Part shown: positions 10,330 through 19,171 of the stretch, in pieces
Layout: each line of letters opens with the position of its first letter
How positions within the stretch are numbered: the first letter of the stretch is position 1
Source of the DNA: Streptomyces sp. R41
GTDB lineage: Bacteria > Actinomycetota > Actinomycetes > Streptomycetales > Streptomycetaceae
Assembly (NCBI RefSeq): GCF_041053055.1
Contig: NZ_CP163443.1
Location: forward strand, 4,881,001-4,945,000
Reading direction: 5' to 3'
DNA length: 64,000 bases
Program-made: the position numbers and the translations under genes
The notes under the pieces: model-generated
What the model was told of the DNA's origin: nothing
The model's database searches: none
Seen by the model: the letters and a program-made list of their open reading frames with translations, nothing else

Positions 10330-10386
10330 GATGAACTCTTAGTGATGAGCGTTACCTACGGTAACAATCTCACCCTGGGTGATGGA

Positions 10387-10662
10387 TCAGCCGCCGGCGA
10401 CGGCCGGGATGATCGACACGCCCGCGCCGTCAGGCGTCGCCGTCTCCAGGCCCTGCTCGAACCGCACGTCGTCGTCGTTGACGTACACGTTGACGAAGCG
10501 GCGCAGCTTGCCCTGGTCGTCCAGAACGCGCGCGGAGATACCCGTGTGGTTCTTCTCCAGGTCGGCGATGACCTCGGCGAGGGTCCCGCCCTCGGCCGTC
10601 ACCTCGGCCTGTCCGCCGGTGTAGGTGCGCAGGATGGTGGGGATGCGGACGTTGACGCTCAT
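10387..10662 (-). CDS. MoaD/ThiS-family sulfur-carrier protein
   Basis: A 91-residue beta-grasp protein ending in the exposed Gly-Gly (IIPAVAGG) that is adenylated and thiocarboxylated by a ThiF/MoeB-like enzyme in this family. MSVNVRIPTILRTYTGGQAEV forms the first strands, and the acidic VNVYVNDDDVRF loop is typical of the MoaD2/CysO branch. Its ATG overlaps the thrC stop by 4 bp (ATGA), so the two are translationally coupled. By analogy with CysO it may deliver sulfide for cysteine or another sulfur product. No CysM or Mec gene is nearby, so the acceptor is unknown. Confidence 0.88.
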   Translation of the reverse strand: MSVNVRIPTILRTYTGGQAEVTAEGGTLAEVIADLEKNHTGISARVLDDQGKLRRFVNVYVNDDDVRFEQGLETATPDGAGVSIIPAVAGG

Positions 10663-11954
10663 GATGCGAGGCCAGCCTCTCGGAAGGAGTCCAGGTTCGG
10701 GCGGATGGTCGCGGTCAGGCCGGTGCCGGCCACCGCGTCCAGGGTCTTGAGGCCGTCGCCGGTGTTGAGGACGACCGTGGTCAGGGTCGGGTCGAGGAGG
10801 CCGTTCTCGATCAGCTTCTTCGTGACGCCGAGGGTCACACCGCCCGCCGTCTCGGCGAAGATGCCCTCCGTGCGCGCGAGGAGCTTGATCGCGTCGACGA
10901 CCTGCTCGTCGTTGACATCCTCCACCGCACCGCCCGTGCGGCGCGCGATGTCGAGCACGTACGGCCCGTCGGCCGGGTTGCCGATGGCGAGCGACTTGGC
11001 GATGGTGTTCGGCTTCTGCGGCCGTACGACGTCGTGTCCGGCCTTGTAGGCGACGGAGACCGGCGAGCAGCCCTCGGCCTGGGCGCCGAAGATCTTGTAC
11101 GGCTTGTCCTCGACGAGGCCGAGCTTGATCAGCTCCTGCAGACCCTTGTCGACCTTCGTGAGCTGGGAGCCGGAGGCGATCGGGACGACCAGCTGGTCCG
11201 GGAGCCGCCAGCCGAGCTGCTCGCAGATCTCGTACGCGAGGGTCTTCGAGCCCTCCGCGTAGTACGGCCGCAGGTTGACGTTGACGAAGCCCCAGCCCTC
11301 GCCGGCCGGGTCGCCGATCAGCTCGGAGCAGAAGCGGTTCACGTCGTCGTAGTTGCCCTCGATGCCGACGAGCTCGCCGCCGTAGATGGCGGCCATGACG
11401 ACCTTGCCCTGCTCCAGGTCGTGCGGGATGAACACGCAGGAGCGGAAGCCGGCGCGGGCGGCGGCAGCACCGACGGCGCCGGCCAGGTTGCCGGTGGAGG
11501 AGCAGGAGAGGGTGGTGAAGTTGAAGGCGCGAGCGGCCTCGATGGCCTGGGCGACCACGCGGTCCTTGAAGGAGTGCGTCGGGTTGCCGGAGTCGTCCTT
11601 GACGAAGAGCTTGCCGGCGTCGACGCCGAGCTCGCGCGCCAGGTTGTCGGCCTTGACGAGCTTGGTCCAGCCGGGGTTGATATTCGGCTTGTCGGCGACG
11701 TCCGCGGGGACGGGCAGGAGGGGCGCGTAGCGCCAGATGTTCGCGGGGCCCGCTTCGATGCGCTTGCGGAGTTCCTCGGTGTCGTAGGCCGAGAAGTCGT
11801 ACGCGATCTCCAGCGGGCCGAAACACTCCTCGCAGGCGAAGACCGGGCCGAGCGGGACGCGGTGCCCGCACTCGCGGCAGGAAAGCGCGGCGGCGGGGCC
11901 GAGGTCAACGGCGTCTACGGTGTTCGTGGTGCTTGCAACAGTCTGCGCAGCCAT
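10659..11954 (-). CDS. thrC: threonine synthase
   Basis: A PLP enzyme converting O-phosphohomoserine to threonine. The 431 residues begin with a zinc-ribbon-like segment (C26-x2-C29, C41-x2-C44) and contain the Schiff-base lysine K130 in SGNPTHSFKDR. The PLP phosphate-binding SCSSTGNLAGA follows at about 150. ATG 11954 was chosen over an upstream in-frame start that adds eleven basic residues. It heads a two-gene operon with the moaD-like gene rather than sitting with hom and thrB. The leader at 11955-12065 looks structured. Some PLP enzymes with this N-terminal knuckle have shifted specificity, but threonine synthase is the best call. Confidence 0.93.
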   Translation of the reverse strand: MAAQTVASTTNTVDAVDLGPAAALSCRECGHRVPLGPVFACEECFGPLEIAYDFSAYDTEELRKRIEAGPANIWRYAPLLPVPADVADKPNINPGWTKLVKADNLARELGVDAGKLFVKDDSGNPTHSFKDRVVAQAIEAARAFNFTTLSCSSTGNLAGAVGAAAARAGFRSCVFIPHDLEQGKVVMAAIYGGELVGIEGNYDDVNRFCSELIGDPAGEGWGFVNVNLRPYYAEGSKTLAYEICEQLGWRLPDQLVVPIASGSQLTKVDKGLQELIKLGLVEDKPYKIFGAQAEGCSPVSVAYKAGHDVVRPQKPNTIAKSLAIGNPADGPYVLDIARRTGGAVEDVNDEQVVDAIKLLARTEGIFAETAGGVTLGVTKKLIENGLLDPTLTTVVLNTGDGLKTLDAVAGTGLTATIRPNLDSFREAGLAS

Positions 11955-12065
11955 GGAGGCGAGGCCCTTTCTCCTCATCTTCCTCACGACGCACTTCGCC
12001 GTGAGACGGATTTGGCACCTTCCCTAGCCGGGAGCCTCGCCACGTCAACGTGACAAGACCGGCTG
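11955..12065 (-). promoter_or_regulatory. structured 5' leader of thrC, candidate cis-regulatory RNA
   Basis: Read on the minus strand it contains CACGT-TG-ACGTG, then TCCC-GGCTA-GGGA, then a 9-bp stem CTCACGGCG with CGTCGTGAG around AAGTG, followed by AGGAAGATGAGGAG close to the gene. The order of stems joined by conserved-looking single-stranded segments (GGTGCCAAATCC) resembles a riboswitch or attenuator. I do not recognise a named class. Confidence 0.35.
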
Positions 12066-12295
12066 GAGGGTTGCCGGGGCTTCAACGGGCCGTATCCCTC
12101 TGCCCCTCTGGATGAGCGGTATTCGGTTGTTGAACTATCGATCACCATGCGCGCCGATGATCTACGCAATGCGATGGTCATCCGCGTTGTTCAAGACTGT
12201 AACCGAAGGCCAGGACAGTTGAGATAGTCGTCCGAACCGCGAGATGGATCACACCGTGAGACACCGGGTGATCAGACAGTGAGGAGCCGCAGACT

Positions 12296-13240
12296 GTGCT
12301 GAAGGAAGTTGAGCGCTGGCTGAGCACACGCTCCTGGTCCGTGACCGATCGCCCGCTCCACCAACTCATGGCCGCCAAACGCACCACAGGGTCGACGGTC
12401 AGTGTCGTACTGCCCGCTCTCAACGAGGAGGAGACCGTCGGCGAGATCGTCGCGATCATCCGCCACGATCTGATGCAGCAGGTGCCCCTCGTCGACGAGA
12501 TCGTCGTCGTCGACTCGGGCTCGACGGACCGCACCTCCGAGGTGGCAGCCGCCGCGGGGGCGAGAGTCGTGCACCGCGACGAGATCCTGCCGCGCATCCC
12601 GACCGTGCCCGGCAAGGGCGAGGTCCTGTGGCGGTCGCTGCTCGTGACGAGCGGGGACATCGTCTGCTTCATCGACGCGGACCTCAAGGAGTTCTCGTCC
12701 GACTTCGTCTCCGGGATCGTGGGCCCGCTGCTCACCGAACCCGGCGTGGACCTGGTCAAGGCGATGTACGACCGCCCGCTGGGCCAGGCGGCCGGCCAGG
12801 GCGGCCGCGTCACCGAGCTGATGGCCCGCCCCCTGCTGAACATGCACTGGCCGCAGCTCGCGGGCTTCGTCCAGCCGCTCGGCGGCGAGTACGCGGCCCG
12901 CCGCTCCCTGCTCGAACAGCTGCCGTTCCCCGTCGGGTACGGCGTCGAGCTGGGCATGCTCGTCGATGCCCTGCACCTGGTGGGCCTGGACGCCTTGGCC
13001 CAGGTCGACGTGGGCGTGCGCAAGCACCGCCACCAGGACGGACAGGCGCTGGGCCGCATGGCCGCGGCGATCTACCGCACGGCCCAGCTGCGCCTGGCCC
13101 GCGGCCACATGATCCGCCCGTCACTCACACAGTTCGAGCGGGGTGAGGACGGCTTCGAGCCGCGCACACACTCCGTTGACACGGAGGAACGCCCGCCGAT
13201 GTCCGAAATCACCGAGTACGTGAAACGAAGGGCCGCCTAG
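12296..13240 (+). CDS. gpgS: glucosyl-3-phosphoglycerate synthase (GT81-like)
   Basis: A GT-A glycosyltransferase expected to transfer glucose from NDP-glucose to 3-phosphoglycerate, the first step to glucosylglycerate or methylglucose polysaccharides. The 314 residues hold VVLPALNEEETVGE, VVDSGSTDRTSEVA, and the metal-binding FIDADLKEF. The acceptor region PLGGEYAARR and C-terminal HRHQDGQALGRMA match actinobacterial GpgS. The GTG at 12296 has GAGGAG about 10 nt upstream. No gpgP phosphatase is adjacent, and trehalose genes follow on the same strand. Confidence 0.88.
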   Translation: MLKEVERWLSTRSWSVTDRPLHQLMAAKRTTGSTVSVVLPALNEEETVGEIVAIIRHDLMQQVPLVDEIVVVDSGSTDRTSEVAAAAGARVVHRDEILPRIPTVPGKGEVLWRSLLVTSGDIVCFIDADLKEFSSDFVSGIVGPLLTEPGVDLVKAMYDRPLGQAAGQGGRVTELMARPLLNMHWPQLAGFVQPLGGEYAARRSLLEQLPFPVGYGVELGMLVDALHLVGLDALAQVDVGVRKHRHQDGQALGRMAAAIYRTAQLRLARGHMIRPSLTQFERGEDGFEPRTHSVDTEERPPMSEITEYVKRRAA

Positions 13241-13267
13241 CCCCGCGCCCTTCAGGGGCGCGGGGCT
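13239..13267. terminator. gpgS terminator (short relative of the extragenic hairpin family)
   Basis: AGCCCCGCGCCC (13239-13250) pairs with GGGCGCGGGGCT (13256-13267) around TTCAG. It begins at the gpgS stop codon, and its core matches the hairpin at 6161-6207. Confidence 0.7.
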
Positions 13268-13397
13268 GTGAACTGTGACATATGCGGCTCCGCCACCTGG
13301 GCGCGACCAGCCCCCACCGGCCGGCAGATCGCATACGACCCCGCAGACGGCCGACGGGAACGTTTGAGCGTTTCGACCGAGGGCTAGGTTTCGTGTC

Positions 13398-14786
13398 ATG
13401 GCTTCAACGCACGGTGCCCACCGGATCCTGGTCGCCTCCAACCGCGGCCCGGTCACCTACGAGGTGCGCGAGGACGGCTCGCTGCACGCCAAGCGCGGTG
13501 GCGGCGGGCTGGTCTCGGGCCTGTCGGCGATCGGGCCGGACGCGGGCGCCCTGTGGGTGTGCTCGGCGCTCGGCGACGGGGACCGCGAGGCGGTGCGGCG
13601 CGGGGTCGGCGAGGACGGCGTACGGATGCTGGACATCGACGTCGCGACGCACGCCGACGCGTACAACGGCATCGCGAACTCCGTGCTGTGGTTCGTCCAC
13701 CACATGCTCTACCAGACACCGCTCGAGCCGGTCTTCGACGCGGAGTTCCGGCGCCAGTGGGCGTCGTACGAGGCGTACAACCGCGCGTTCGCCGAGGCGC
13801 TGGCCGACGAGGCGGCCCAGCGTGCCGTGGTCGTCGTACAGGACTACCACCTGACCCTGGTGCCGGGGATGCTGCGCGAGCTGCGCCCCGACCTGCGGAT
13901 CGGGCACTTCTCGCACACGCCGTGGGCGCCGGTGGACTACTTCCGGATGCTGCCGGACGACATCGCCGAGCAGGTGCTGCGCGGGATGCTGGGCGCGGAC
14001 CGGCTCGGTTTCCTCACCCGCCGCTGGGCGGACGCGTTCACCGCGTGCGCCGCCGAACTCGTCGGCGGGCTCGGTGACACCCGGGTCGGCGTGCACGGGC
14101 TCGGCGCGGACGCGGACTTTCTGCGGCGGCGCTCGCACGAGGCGGACGTCGACGAACGGATGGCCACGCTGCGGGAACAGATCGGCCCGGACCGCAAGGC
14201 GATCGTGCGGGTCGACCGGACCGAGCTGTCGAAGAACATCGTGCGCGGGCTGCTGGCCTACCGGCAGCTCCTGGAGGACCACCCGGCGTGGCACGAGCGC
14301 GTCGTGCACGTCGCCTTCGCCTACCCGTCCCGGCAGGACCTCGCCGTGTACCGGAAGTACACGGCCGAGGTGCAGCTTCTGGCGGATGAGATCAACTCCC
14401 GGTACGGGATGGCCGGTTGGACCCCGGTGGTCCTGCATGTCAAGGACGACTTCGCACGCTCTCTGGCCGCGTACCGGCTCGCCGACGTGGCCCTCGTCAA
14501 CCCCATCCGGGACGGCATGAACCTCGTCGCCAAGGAGGTGCCCGTCGTCTCCGACGAGGGGTGCGTGCTGGTGCTGTCGCGGGAGGCGGGGGCGTACGAG
14601 GAGCTGGGCGAGGACGCGATTTCTGTGAATCCGTTCGACGTGATCGGTACCGCCCGCGCGTTGCACGAGGCGTTGTCCATGTCCCTCGGCGAGCGGGCCG
14701 AGCGTACGAAGCGGCTGGCTGCCGCGGCGACTGCTTTGCCGCCGGCCCAGTGGTTCCTGGAGCAGCTGCACGAGCTGGACGCCTGA
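13398..14786 (+). CDS. otsA: trehalose-6-phosphate synthase OtsA
   Basis: GT20 enzyme forming trehalose-6-P from UDP(GDP)-glucose and glucose-6-P. The 462 residues include the N-terminal SNRGPV and GGGGLVSGL loop, VVVQDYHLTLVPGMLR, HTPWAPVDYFRMLP, and late DGMNLVAKEVPV, all family signatures. TAGGTT (13385-13390) lies 7 nt before the ATG and no Shine-Dalgarno is seen, so the mRNA is probably leaderless. The matching phosphatase otsB is convergent, 1.6 kb away across the interrupted beta-helix gene. Trehalose serves as spore and osmotic protectant in Streptomyces. Confidence 0.95.
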   Translation: MASTHGAHRILVASNRGPVTYEVREDGSLHAKRGGGGLVSGLSAIGPDAGALWVCSALGDGDREAVRRGVGEDGVRMLDIDVATHADAYNGIANSVLWFVHHMLYQTPLEPVFDAEFRRQWASYEAYNRAFAEALADEAAQRAVVVVQDYHLTLVPGMLRELRPDLRIGHFSHTPWAPVDYFRMLPDDIAEQVLRGMLGADRLGFLTRRWADAFTACAAELVGGLGDTRVGVHGLGADADFLRRRSHEADVDERMATLREQIGPDRKAIVRVDRTELSKNIVRGLLAYRQLLEDHPAWHERVVHVAFAYPSRQDLAVYRKYTAEVQLLADEINSRYGMAGWTPVVLHVKDDFARSLAAYRLADVALVNPIRDGMNLVAKEVPVVSDEGCVLVLSREAGAYEELGEDAISVNPFDVIGTARALHEALSMSLGERAERTKRLAAAATALPPAQWFLEQLHELDA

Positions 14787-14813
14787 TCGCACGGCGCCCG
14801 ACGTTGGTCGCTG

Positions 14814-14841
14814 TGCCCATCCCCCGTGGGACGGATGGGCA
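14814..14841. terminator. otsA terminator
   Basis: TGCCCATCC (14814-14822) pairs with GGATGGGCA (14833-14841) around a 10-nt loop, 28 bp after the otsA stop. Confidence 0.6.
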
Positions 14842-14919
14842 GAGTGGTAGCAGCGGAGTCCAACCGTGGCCTCCGTTTGTCCATGGGCCCCGTATGTCAG
14901 CCCTGGCCACCTTCCGCGC

Positions 14920-16447
14920 ATGGCTCTCTGGCGTACGCGCATACTCACGGTGATCGCGGTGGCGGCTCTGCTGCCCACTGGTGTGGCCCTCGCGAAGACC
15001 TCCTCGGGCACGACGTACTACCTGGACTGCGGGCGGGGTGACGACGGCGGGTCCGGGACCTCGGTGGGCGGGGCCTGGCGGTCGCTCGCCAAAGCGAGTG
15101 GCCATGTCTACGGCCCCGGCGACCGGCTGCTGCTGAAGCGGGGCACGAGCTGTACCGGTGTGCTGGCGCCCGAGGGTGGGGGCGCACAAGGGGCGCCCGT
15201 GCGGATCGACACGTACGGCAGGGGCGCGAAGCCGCATATCGAGGGCGCCGGCGCACGCGCGGCCGTGCACCTGGTGAACACCGAGCAGTGGGTGATCCGG
15301 AATCTGGACATCTCCAACACGGGGCCCGCCACCACCACCGACCGCCGGGCCGGCCTCCTCGTGCGGCTCACCGACTACGGCGTCGCCCACGGCTTCACCG
15401 TCGACGGCGTGGACGTGCACGACGTCAACGGCGCCGACTTCAAGGACCCGGACCCGAGCGGGGGGATTCTCTTCTCGGTGCGAGGGTCGGCCGTCCCGAC
15501 CCTCCCCCACTGCCTTTAAGGGCGTGGGGGGACCCCCAGACGGCGTACGCGTCGCGAACTCGACCGTCCGGCACGTCGACCGCACGGGAATCGGGACCTC
15601 GTCGACCTGGGGCCGGCGACCCGAGCACCCGAACGGGCCCGGCACCAGCTGGCAGGCCATCACCGGCCTGAGCGTAAGGAACAACAGGGTCTACGACGTC
15701 GGCGGCGACGGGATCGTCGTGCAGACCGCCCAGGGCGCCCTGGTGGAGAAGAATTACGTCGACGGCTTCAACATGCGTTCCGCCGGTTACAACGCCGGGA
15801 TCTGGGCGTGGAACTCGGACGACGTGCTCTACCAGTACAACGAGGTCACCGGCGGCCATGGAACGCGTGACTCGATGGCGTACGACATCGACGGCGGCAA
15901 CAACCGCGACGTCTACCGCTACAACTACTCGCACGACAACGAGGGCGGCTTCCTGCTGGTCTGCAACGGCGTCGGAATGACCACGAACGGCAACCGCGTG
16001 CACGACAACATCAGCGTGAACGACCGCAATACGACGGCCCCTTACGGCGTCGTGTCGGTCGTCTGCGCGGCGACGACCGACACGCAGGTGTACCGGAACA
16101 CGATCGTCACCGAGCACGCCGACACCGCGCTGGTGTCCGACAACGGGCCCACCGAGGTCACCTTCCGCGACAACATCTTCGTGGGGGCCGACGGAGGAAC
16201 CCCTATCTCGGACACGGTCAGCACCTACTCCAACAACCTCTACTGGCACACCGCGCAGGACCGGGACACCGCCGCGGTGAACGCCGATCCGCTGTTCGTG
16301 TCGGCGGATCCGGCGAGCCCGTACGACGTGCGGCTGCGGGCCGGTTCGCCTGCGCGTGGTGCCGGATCGGTGACCGGGGGCGGACCGGACTACTTCGGGA
16401 ACCCGGTCTCCGCCCCCTCCAACATCGGTGCAGATCAGTCCAGTTGA
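14920..16447 (+). pseudogene. secreted right-handed beta-helix protein gene, broken by a short repeat
   Basis: The first frame (14920-15519) encodes a signal peptide (MALWRTRILTVIAVAALLP) and the start of a parallel beta-helix (YYLDCGRGDDGGSGTS, IEGAGARAAVHL). It stops at TAA 15519 inside a foreign-looking stretch. The second frame (to 16447) resumes with DGVRVANSTVRHVDRTGI and carries the remaining coils, with repeated N/D-rich turns (VRNNRVYDVGGDGIVVQ, VYRYNYSHDNEGGF). Joined, they make one protein of about 495 residues of the PbH1/pectate-lyase-like fold. Its 3' end overlaps otsB by 13 bp. Without readthrough it is a pseudogene. Confidence 0.8.
15499..15538. repeat. short palindromic element inserted in the beta-helix gene
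   Basis: About 37-40 bp with a CTCCCCCAC start and GTGGGGGGACCCCCA end. It carries the in-frame TAA and shifts the frame by one. Related copies are at about 17471-17512, 58020-58063 and 62678-62712. Confidence 0.7.
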
Positions 16448-17298
16448 GCCGCGAGCGCGGCCAGCAGTCGTACGACTCCGGACGGGCCGTCCACCACCAG
16501 GTCGGCCCGGTCGGCGAGTTCGGCGACCTCGGAGCTGCCGCTGCAGACGAGGAGCCCGGGGATGCCGTCGGAGCGCAGCTTGTCGACGGCGGCGAAGGCG
16601 GGCAGGTCGCCCAGGTCGTCACCGGCGTACACGACGGCTTCGGCGCCGATCTCGCGGGCGTACTCCAGAAGGGCGACGCCCTTGTCCATGCCCGGCGGGC
16701 GCAGCTCCAGGACCATGCGGCCCGGCTCGACGATCAGGCCGTGCCGGGTGGCCAGGTCGGTGAGGGGCTCGCGCAGGGCCTCGAAGGCGGCTTGCGGGTC
16801 GCTGGCACGGCGAGTGTGGACGGCGACGGCGCGCCCCTTCTCTTCGATCCAGGTGCCCTGCCACGCGCCGATCGTGTCCAGGAACCCGGGCAGCTCGGCG
16901 CGGACGGCGGCGACGCCGGGGTGCGGGGCGGGGGCGCTGACCGTGCCGCTCACCGCGTCCCAGCGTTCGGCGCCGTAGTGGCCGAGGACGACCAGGTGCT
17001 CCAGGCCCGGTACGCCCGCGAAGCCGCCGTGCCGGACCGCGACGCCGGCCGGGCGGCCGGTGATCACGGCCACGGAGGCGACCTTCGGGGCGAGGGCCGC
17101 GAGGGCGGGGACCGCGTCGGGGTGGGCGCGGGCCTGTTCGGGGTCGGGGACGATCGGTGCGAGGGTTCCGTCGAAGTCCAGCCCGATGACCGCCCGGGTG
17201 GGCCTGGCGAGGATGGCGTCGAGGCCGTCGCGTCCGGCGGGGGTCGCTGGCGTCGGCAAGGAGTCCGTGGACTCCGGGGATTCCGGATGGCTGCCCAT
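16435..17298 (-). CDS. otsB: trehalose-6-phosphate phosphatase OtsB
   Basis: HAD-superfamily phosphatase of 287 residues that dephosphorylates trehalose-6-P. Motif I is LDFDGTLAPI (nucleophile D41, acid D43), motif II VAVITGR (about 93-99), and motif IV VVYAGDDLGDLPAF near the C-terminus. The cap domain between motifs II and III is of normal length. It is convergent with the beta-helix gene (13-bp overlap) and works with otsA at 13398. The first 30 residues are Ser/Pro-rich and may be partly untranslated if an internal start is used. Confidence 0.93.
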   Translation of the reverse strand: MGSHPESPESTDSLPTPATPAGRDGLDAILARPTRAVIGLDFDGTLAPIVPDPEQARAHPDAVPALAALAPKVASVAVITGRPAGVAVRHGGFAGVPGLEHLVVLGHYGAERWDAVSGTVSAPAPHPGVAAVRAELPGFLDTIGAWQGTWIEEKGRAVAVHTRRASDPQAAFEALREPLTDLATRHGLIVEPGRMVLELRPPGMDKGVALLEYAREIGAEAVVYAGDDLGDLPAFAAVDKLRSDGIPGLLVCSGSSEVAELADRADLVVDGPSGVVRLLAALAAQLD

Positions 17299-17377
17299 AC
17301 CCCGACCCTATCCGCGCGGCGCCGGGCGCACCCATGGCTCATCGGGTCACGCGTGGCCGCCCACCGGGGTGCGGGTA

Positions 17378-17534
17378 GGGAGTTTTTTCGCCCCCGCCGC
17401 CCCTACGTAAAGGGGCGCGGGGAACTGCGCAGTCTTTTGGGGGTCTGGGGGCGGAGCCCCCGGGGACGATGGGGGTCCCCCCGCTCGAGCGAAGCCGAGA
17501 GTGGGGGAGGGCAGGGGCGGCGGGGGCGAAAAAC
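17378..17534. repeat. composite extragenic repeat, copy 2
   Basis: Starts TTTTTTCGCCCCCGCCGCCCCT and ends with the inverse complement CGGCGGGGGCGAAAAA. It contains GGGGCGCGGGGAACTGCGCA (half of the 6161 hairpin), GGGGGCGGAGCCCCC, and at 17471-17512 a copy of the short element (GGGGGTCCCCCC-GCTCGAGCG-AAG-CCGAGAG). It fills the gap between otsB and the DUF3263 gene, and probably also terminates transcripts. Confidence 0.65.
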
Positions 17535-17554
17535 CCACCCCACCCACACCCCCG

Positions 17555-17782
17555 TCACCGCTCCCCCCGGCGCCCCTCCCTGACCCGCCGGAGGCGGTTG
17601 ACCGTGATCGGGTCGTGGGCGAGGGCGCGCGGGTCGTCCAGGAGGGCGTTGAGGAGTTGGTAGTAGCGCACCGGGGGCAGGCCCAGCTGCTCCCGTATCG
17701 CCCGCTCCTTGGCCCCCGGGCCAAAGAAGCCGCGGCGCTCCATCGCGAGGATGCCCTGTTCCCGCGGGGTGAGGTCCTCCAT
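17555..17782 (-). CDS. DUF3263 small protein
   Basis: A 75-residue protein whose core is EQGILAMERRGFFGPGAKERAIREQLGLPPVRYYQLLNALLDDP, the full DUF3263 signature of actinobacteria. The pattern looks like a small helix-turn-helix fold, so DNA binding is plausible but unproven. ATG 17782 starts exactly at MEDLTPREQ; a GTG three codons upstream is an alternative. It lies 32 bp downstream of the sugar-binding lipoprotein gene on the same strand and may be cotranscribed. Function unknown. Confidence 0.88.
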   Translation of the reverse strand: MEDLTPREQGILAMERRGFFGPGAKERAIREQLGLPPVRYYQLLNALLDDPRALAHDPITVNRLRRVREGRRGER

Positions 17783-17814
17783 GGACAGCACGGTATCCCC
17801 CGGCACTGACAGCG

Positions 17815-19080
17815 CTACGCCGCGCTGTCCTCCGTCGTCGCCGTGATCTGGAGCGACCCCAGGATCGCCGTCGGGCTGCCGCTCGGGCTCACAGCGCGGG
17901 CGATCTGCTTCTTGACGTCGGCGCTGATCCCGGCCCAGGAGGTCTTCCCGACGGGGTAGAGCACGGAGGAGGGGAGCTGGTCCAGGAACGGGCCGAGGTC
18001 CTGGTCGTTCTTGTCGCCGGCCATGGCCTCGGACGCCGACGCGGTGACCGGCAGCAGGTTGTACTCGTGGGAGAAGGCGAGCACGTTCTTGTCGTCGTAG
18101 ACGAAGTCGAGGAAGTCGCCGATCTGCTCGCCGTGGCCGTTCTTCTTGAAGGCCATCATCCAGTCGGCGACACCCATCGTGGACTTGGCCCTGCCGTCGA
18201 TGCCGGGCATCGGCACCATGCCGAACTTCACGCCCTTCTTGGCGGCCGTCTGCATCAGCGTGGGGTGCCCGACGAGCATCCCGACCTCGCCGCGCGTGAA
18301 CGCGGAGAACGCGTCGGCGCGATTCAGCTTCGCGGGCGCGACGGGCCCGGTGAGCCCCTTGCCGACCAGTTCGTCCTTGAGCCAGGTGAGCGTCTTGATG
18401 TTCTGCGGCGAGTCGATGGAGTACGTACCGACGTCGTCGGTGTAGCCGCCGCCCCCGCTCAGCAACCACTGCATCGTCTCGGCCTGCGCCTCCTCAGGGC
18501 CGAGCGGCAGCGCGTACGGGAACTTGACGCCCCTGGACTTGAGCGCCTTGGCGTCGGCGGCGAGCCCGCTCCAGGTCCGCGGCGGGGTGAGCCCGGCCTG
18601 CGAGAACAGCGTCTTGTTGTAGAAGAGCAGCCGCGTGGAGGAGGCGAACGGCATACCGTACTGCGTCCGGTCCATCTGCCCCGCGTCCGTGAGCTGCGGG
18701 ACGAAGTTGGCCTGCACGGGTATGGAGATCAGGTCGTCGACCTTGTAGAGCTCGCCCTTCGCGGCGTAGTCGGCGTACGCGCCGATCTGCGCCATGTCGG
18801 GCGCGTCGCCCGCCGCGACCATCTCCTTGACCTTGCGGTCGACGTCGGTCCAGGGGTAGACACTGACCTCGACCTCGACCCCCGGGTGGTCGGCCTCGTA
18901 CTCCTTGGCCAGCTTGTCCCAGTACTTCTGGGAGCTGTTGGCCTTGGAGTCGCCGTAGTCGGCGGCCACCAGCTTGAGGGTCACGTCCGAGGACCCGCCC
19001 GAGCCGCCGCAGCCCGCGAGGGTCGCCGTCATACCCAGGGCGGAGATCACCGCGATCAGTCCTGTCCTACGCCGCTGCAC
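17815..19080 (-). CDS. sugar ABC transporter substrate-binding lipoprotein (orphan)
   Basis: A 421-residue extracellular solute-binding protein, family 1. The N-terminus VQRRRTGLIAVISALGMTATLAGCGG is a lipoprotein signal with lipobox LAGC. The body has the cluster-B sugar-binder pattern (YWDKLAKEYEADHPGVEVEV, MAQIGAYADYAAKG, GEVGMLVGHPTLMQ). GTG 19080 was chosen because GGGAG lies 9 nt upstream and the signal peptide starts there. No permease genes are adjacent. Two DasR-like boxes in the shared promoter region with nagK point to an amino-sugar or chito-oligosaccharide ligand, possibly energised by MsiK (54003). Confidence 0.88.
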   Translation of the reverse strand: MQRRRTGLIAVISALGMTATLAGCGGSGGSSDVTLKLVAADYGDSKANSSQKYWDKLAKEYEADHPGVEVEVSVYPWTDVDRKVKEMVAAGDAPDMAQIGAYADYAAKGELYKVDDLISIPVQANFVPQLTDAGQMDRTQYGMPFASSTRLLFYNKTLFSQAGLTPPRTWSGLAADAKALKSRGVKFPYALPLGPEEAQAETMQWLLSGGGGYTDDVGTYSIDSPQNIKTLTWLKDELVGKGLTGPVAPAKLNRADAFSAFTRGEVGMLVGHPTLMQTAAKKGVKFGMVPMPGIDGRAKSTMGVADWMMAFKKNGHGEQIGDFLDFVYDDKNVLAFSHEYNLLPVTASASEAMAGDKNDQDLGPFLDQLPSSVLYPVGKTSWAGISADVKKQIARAVSPSGSPTAILGSLQITATTEDSAA

Positions 19081-19171
19081 AGCTGTCTTCTCCCAACCCC
19101 CGGCCAACCCCTGGCCGACCCCTGGCGCTCTTTGCTTCTGCGTCCGTTGCATCTGTCTCGGAATGCGGATA

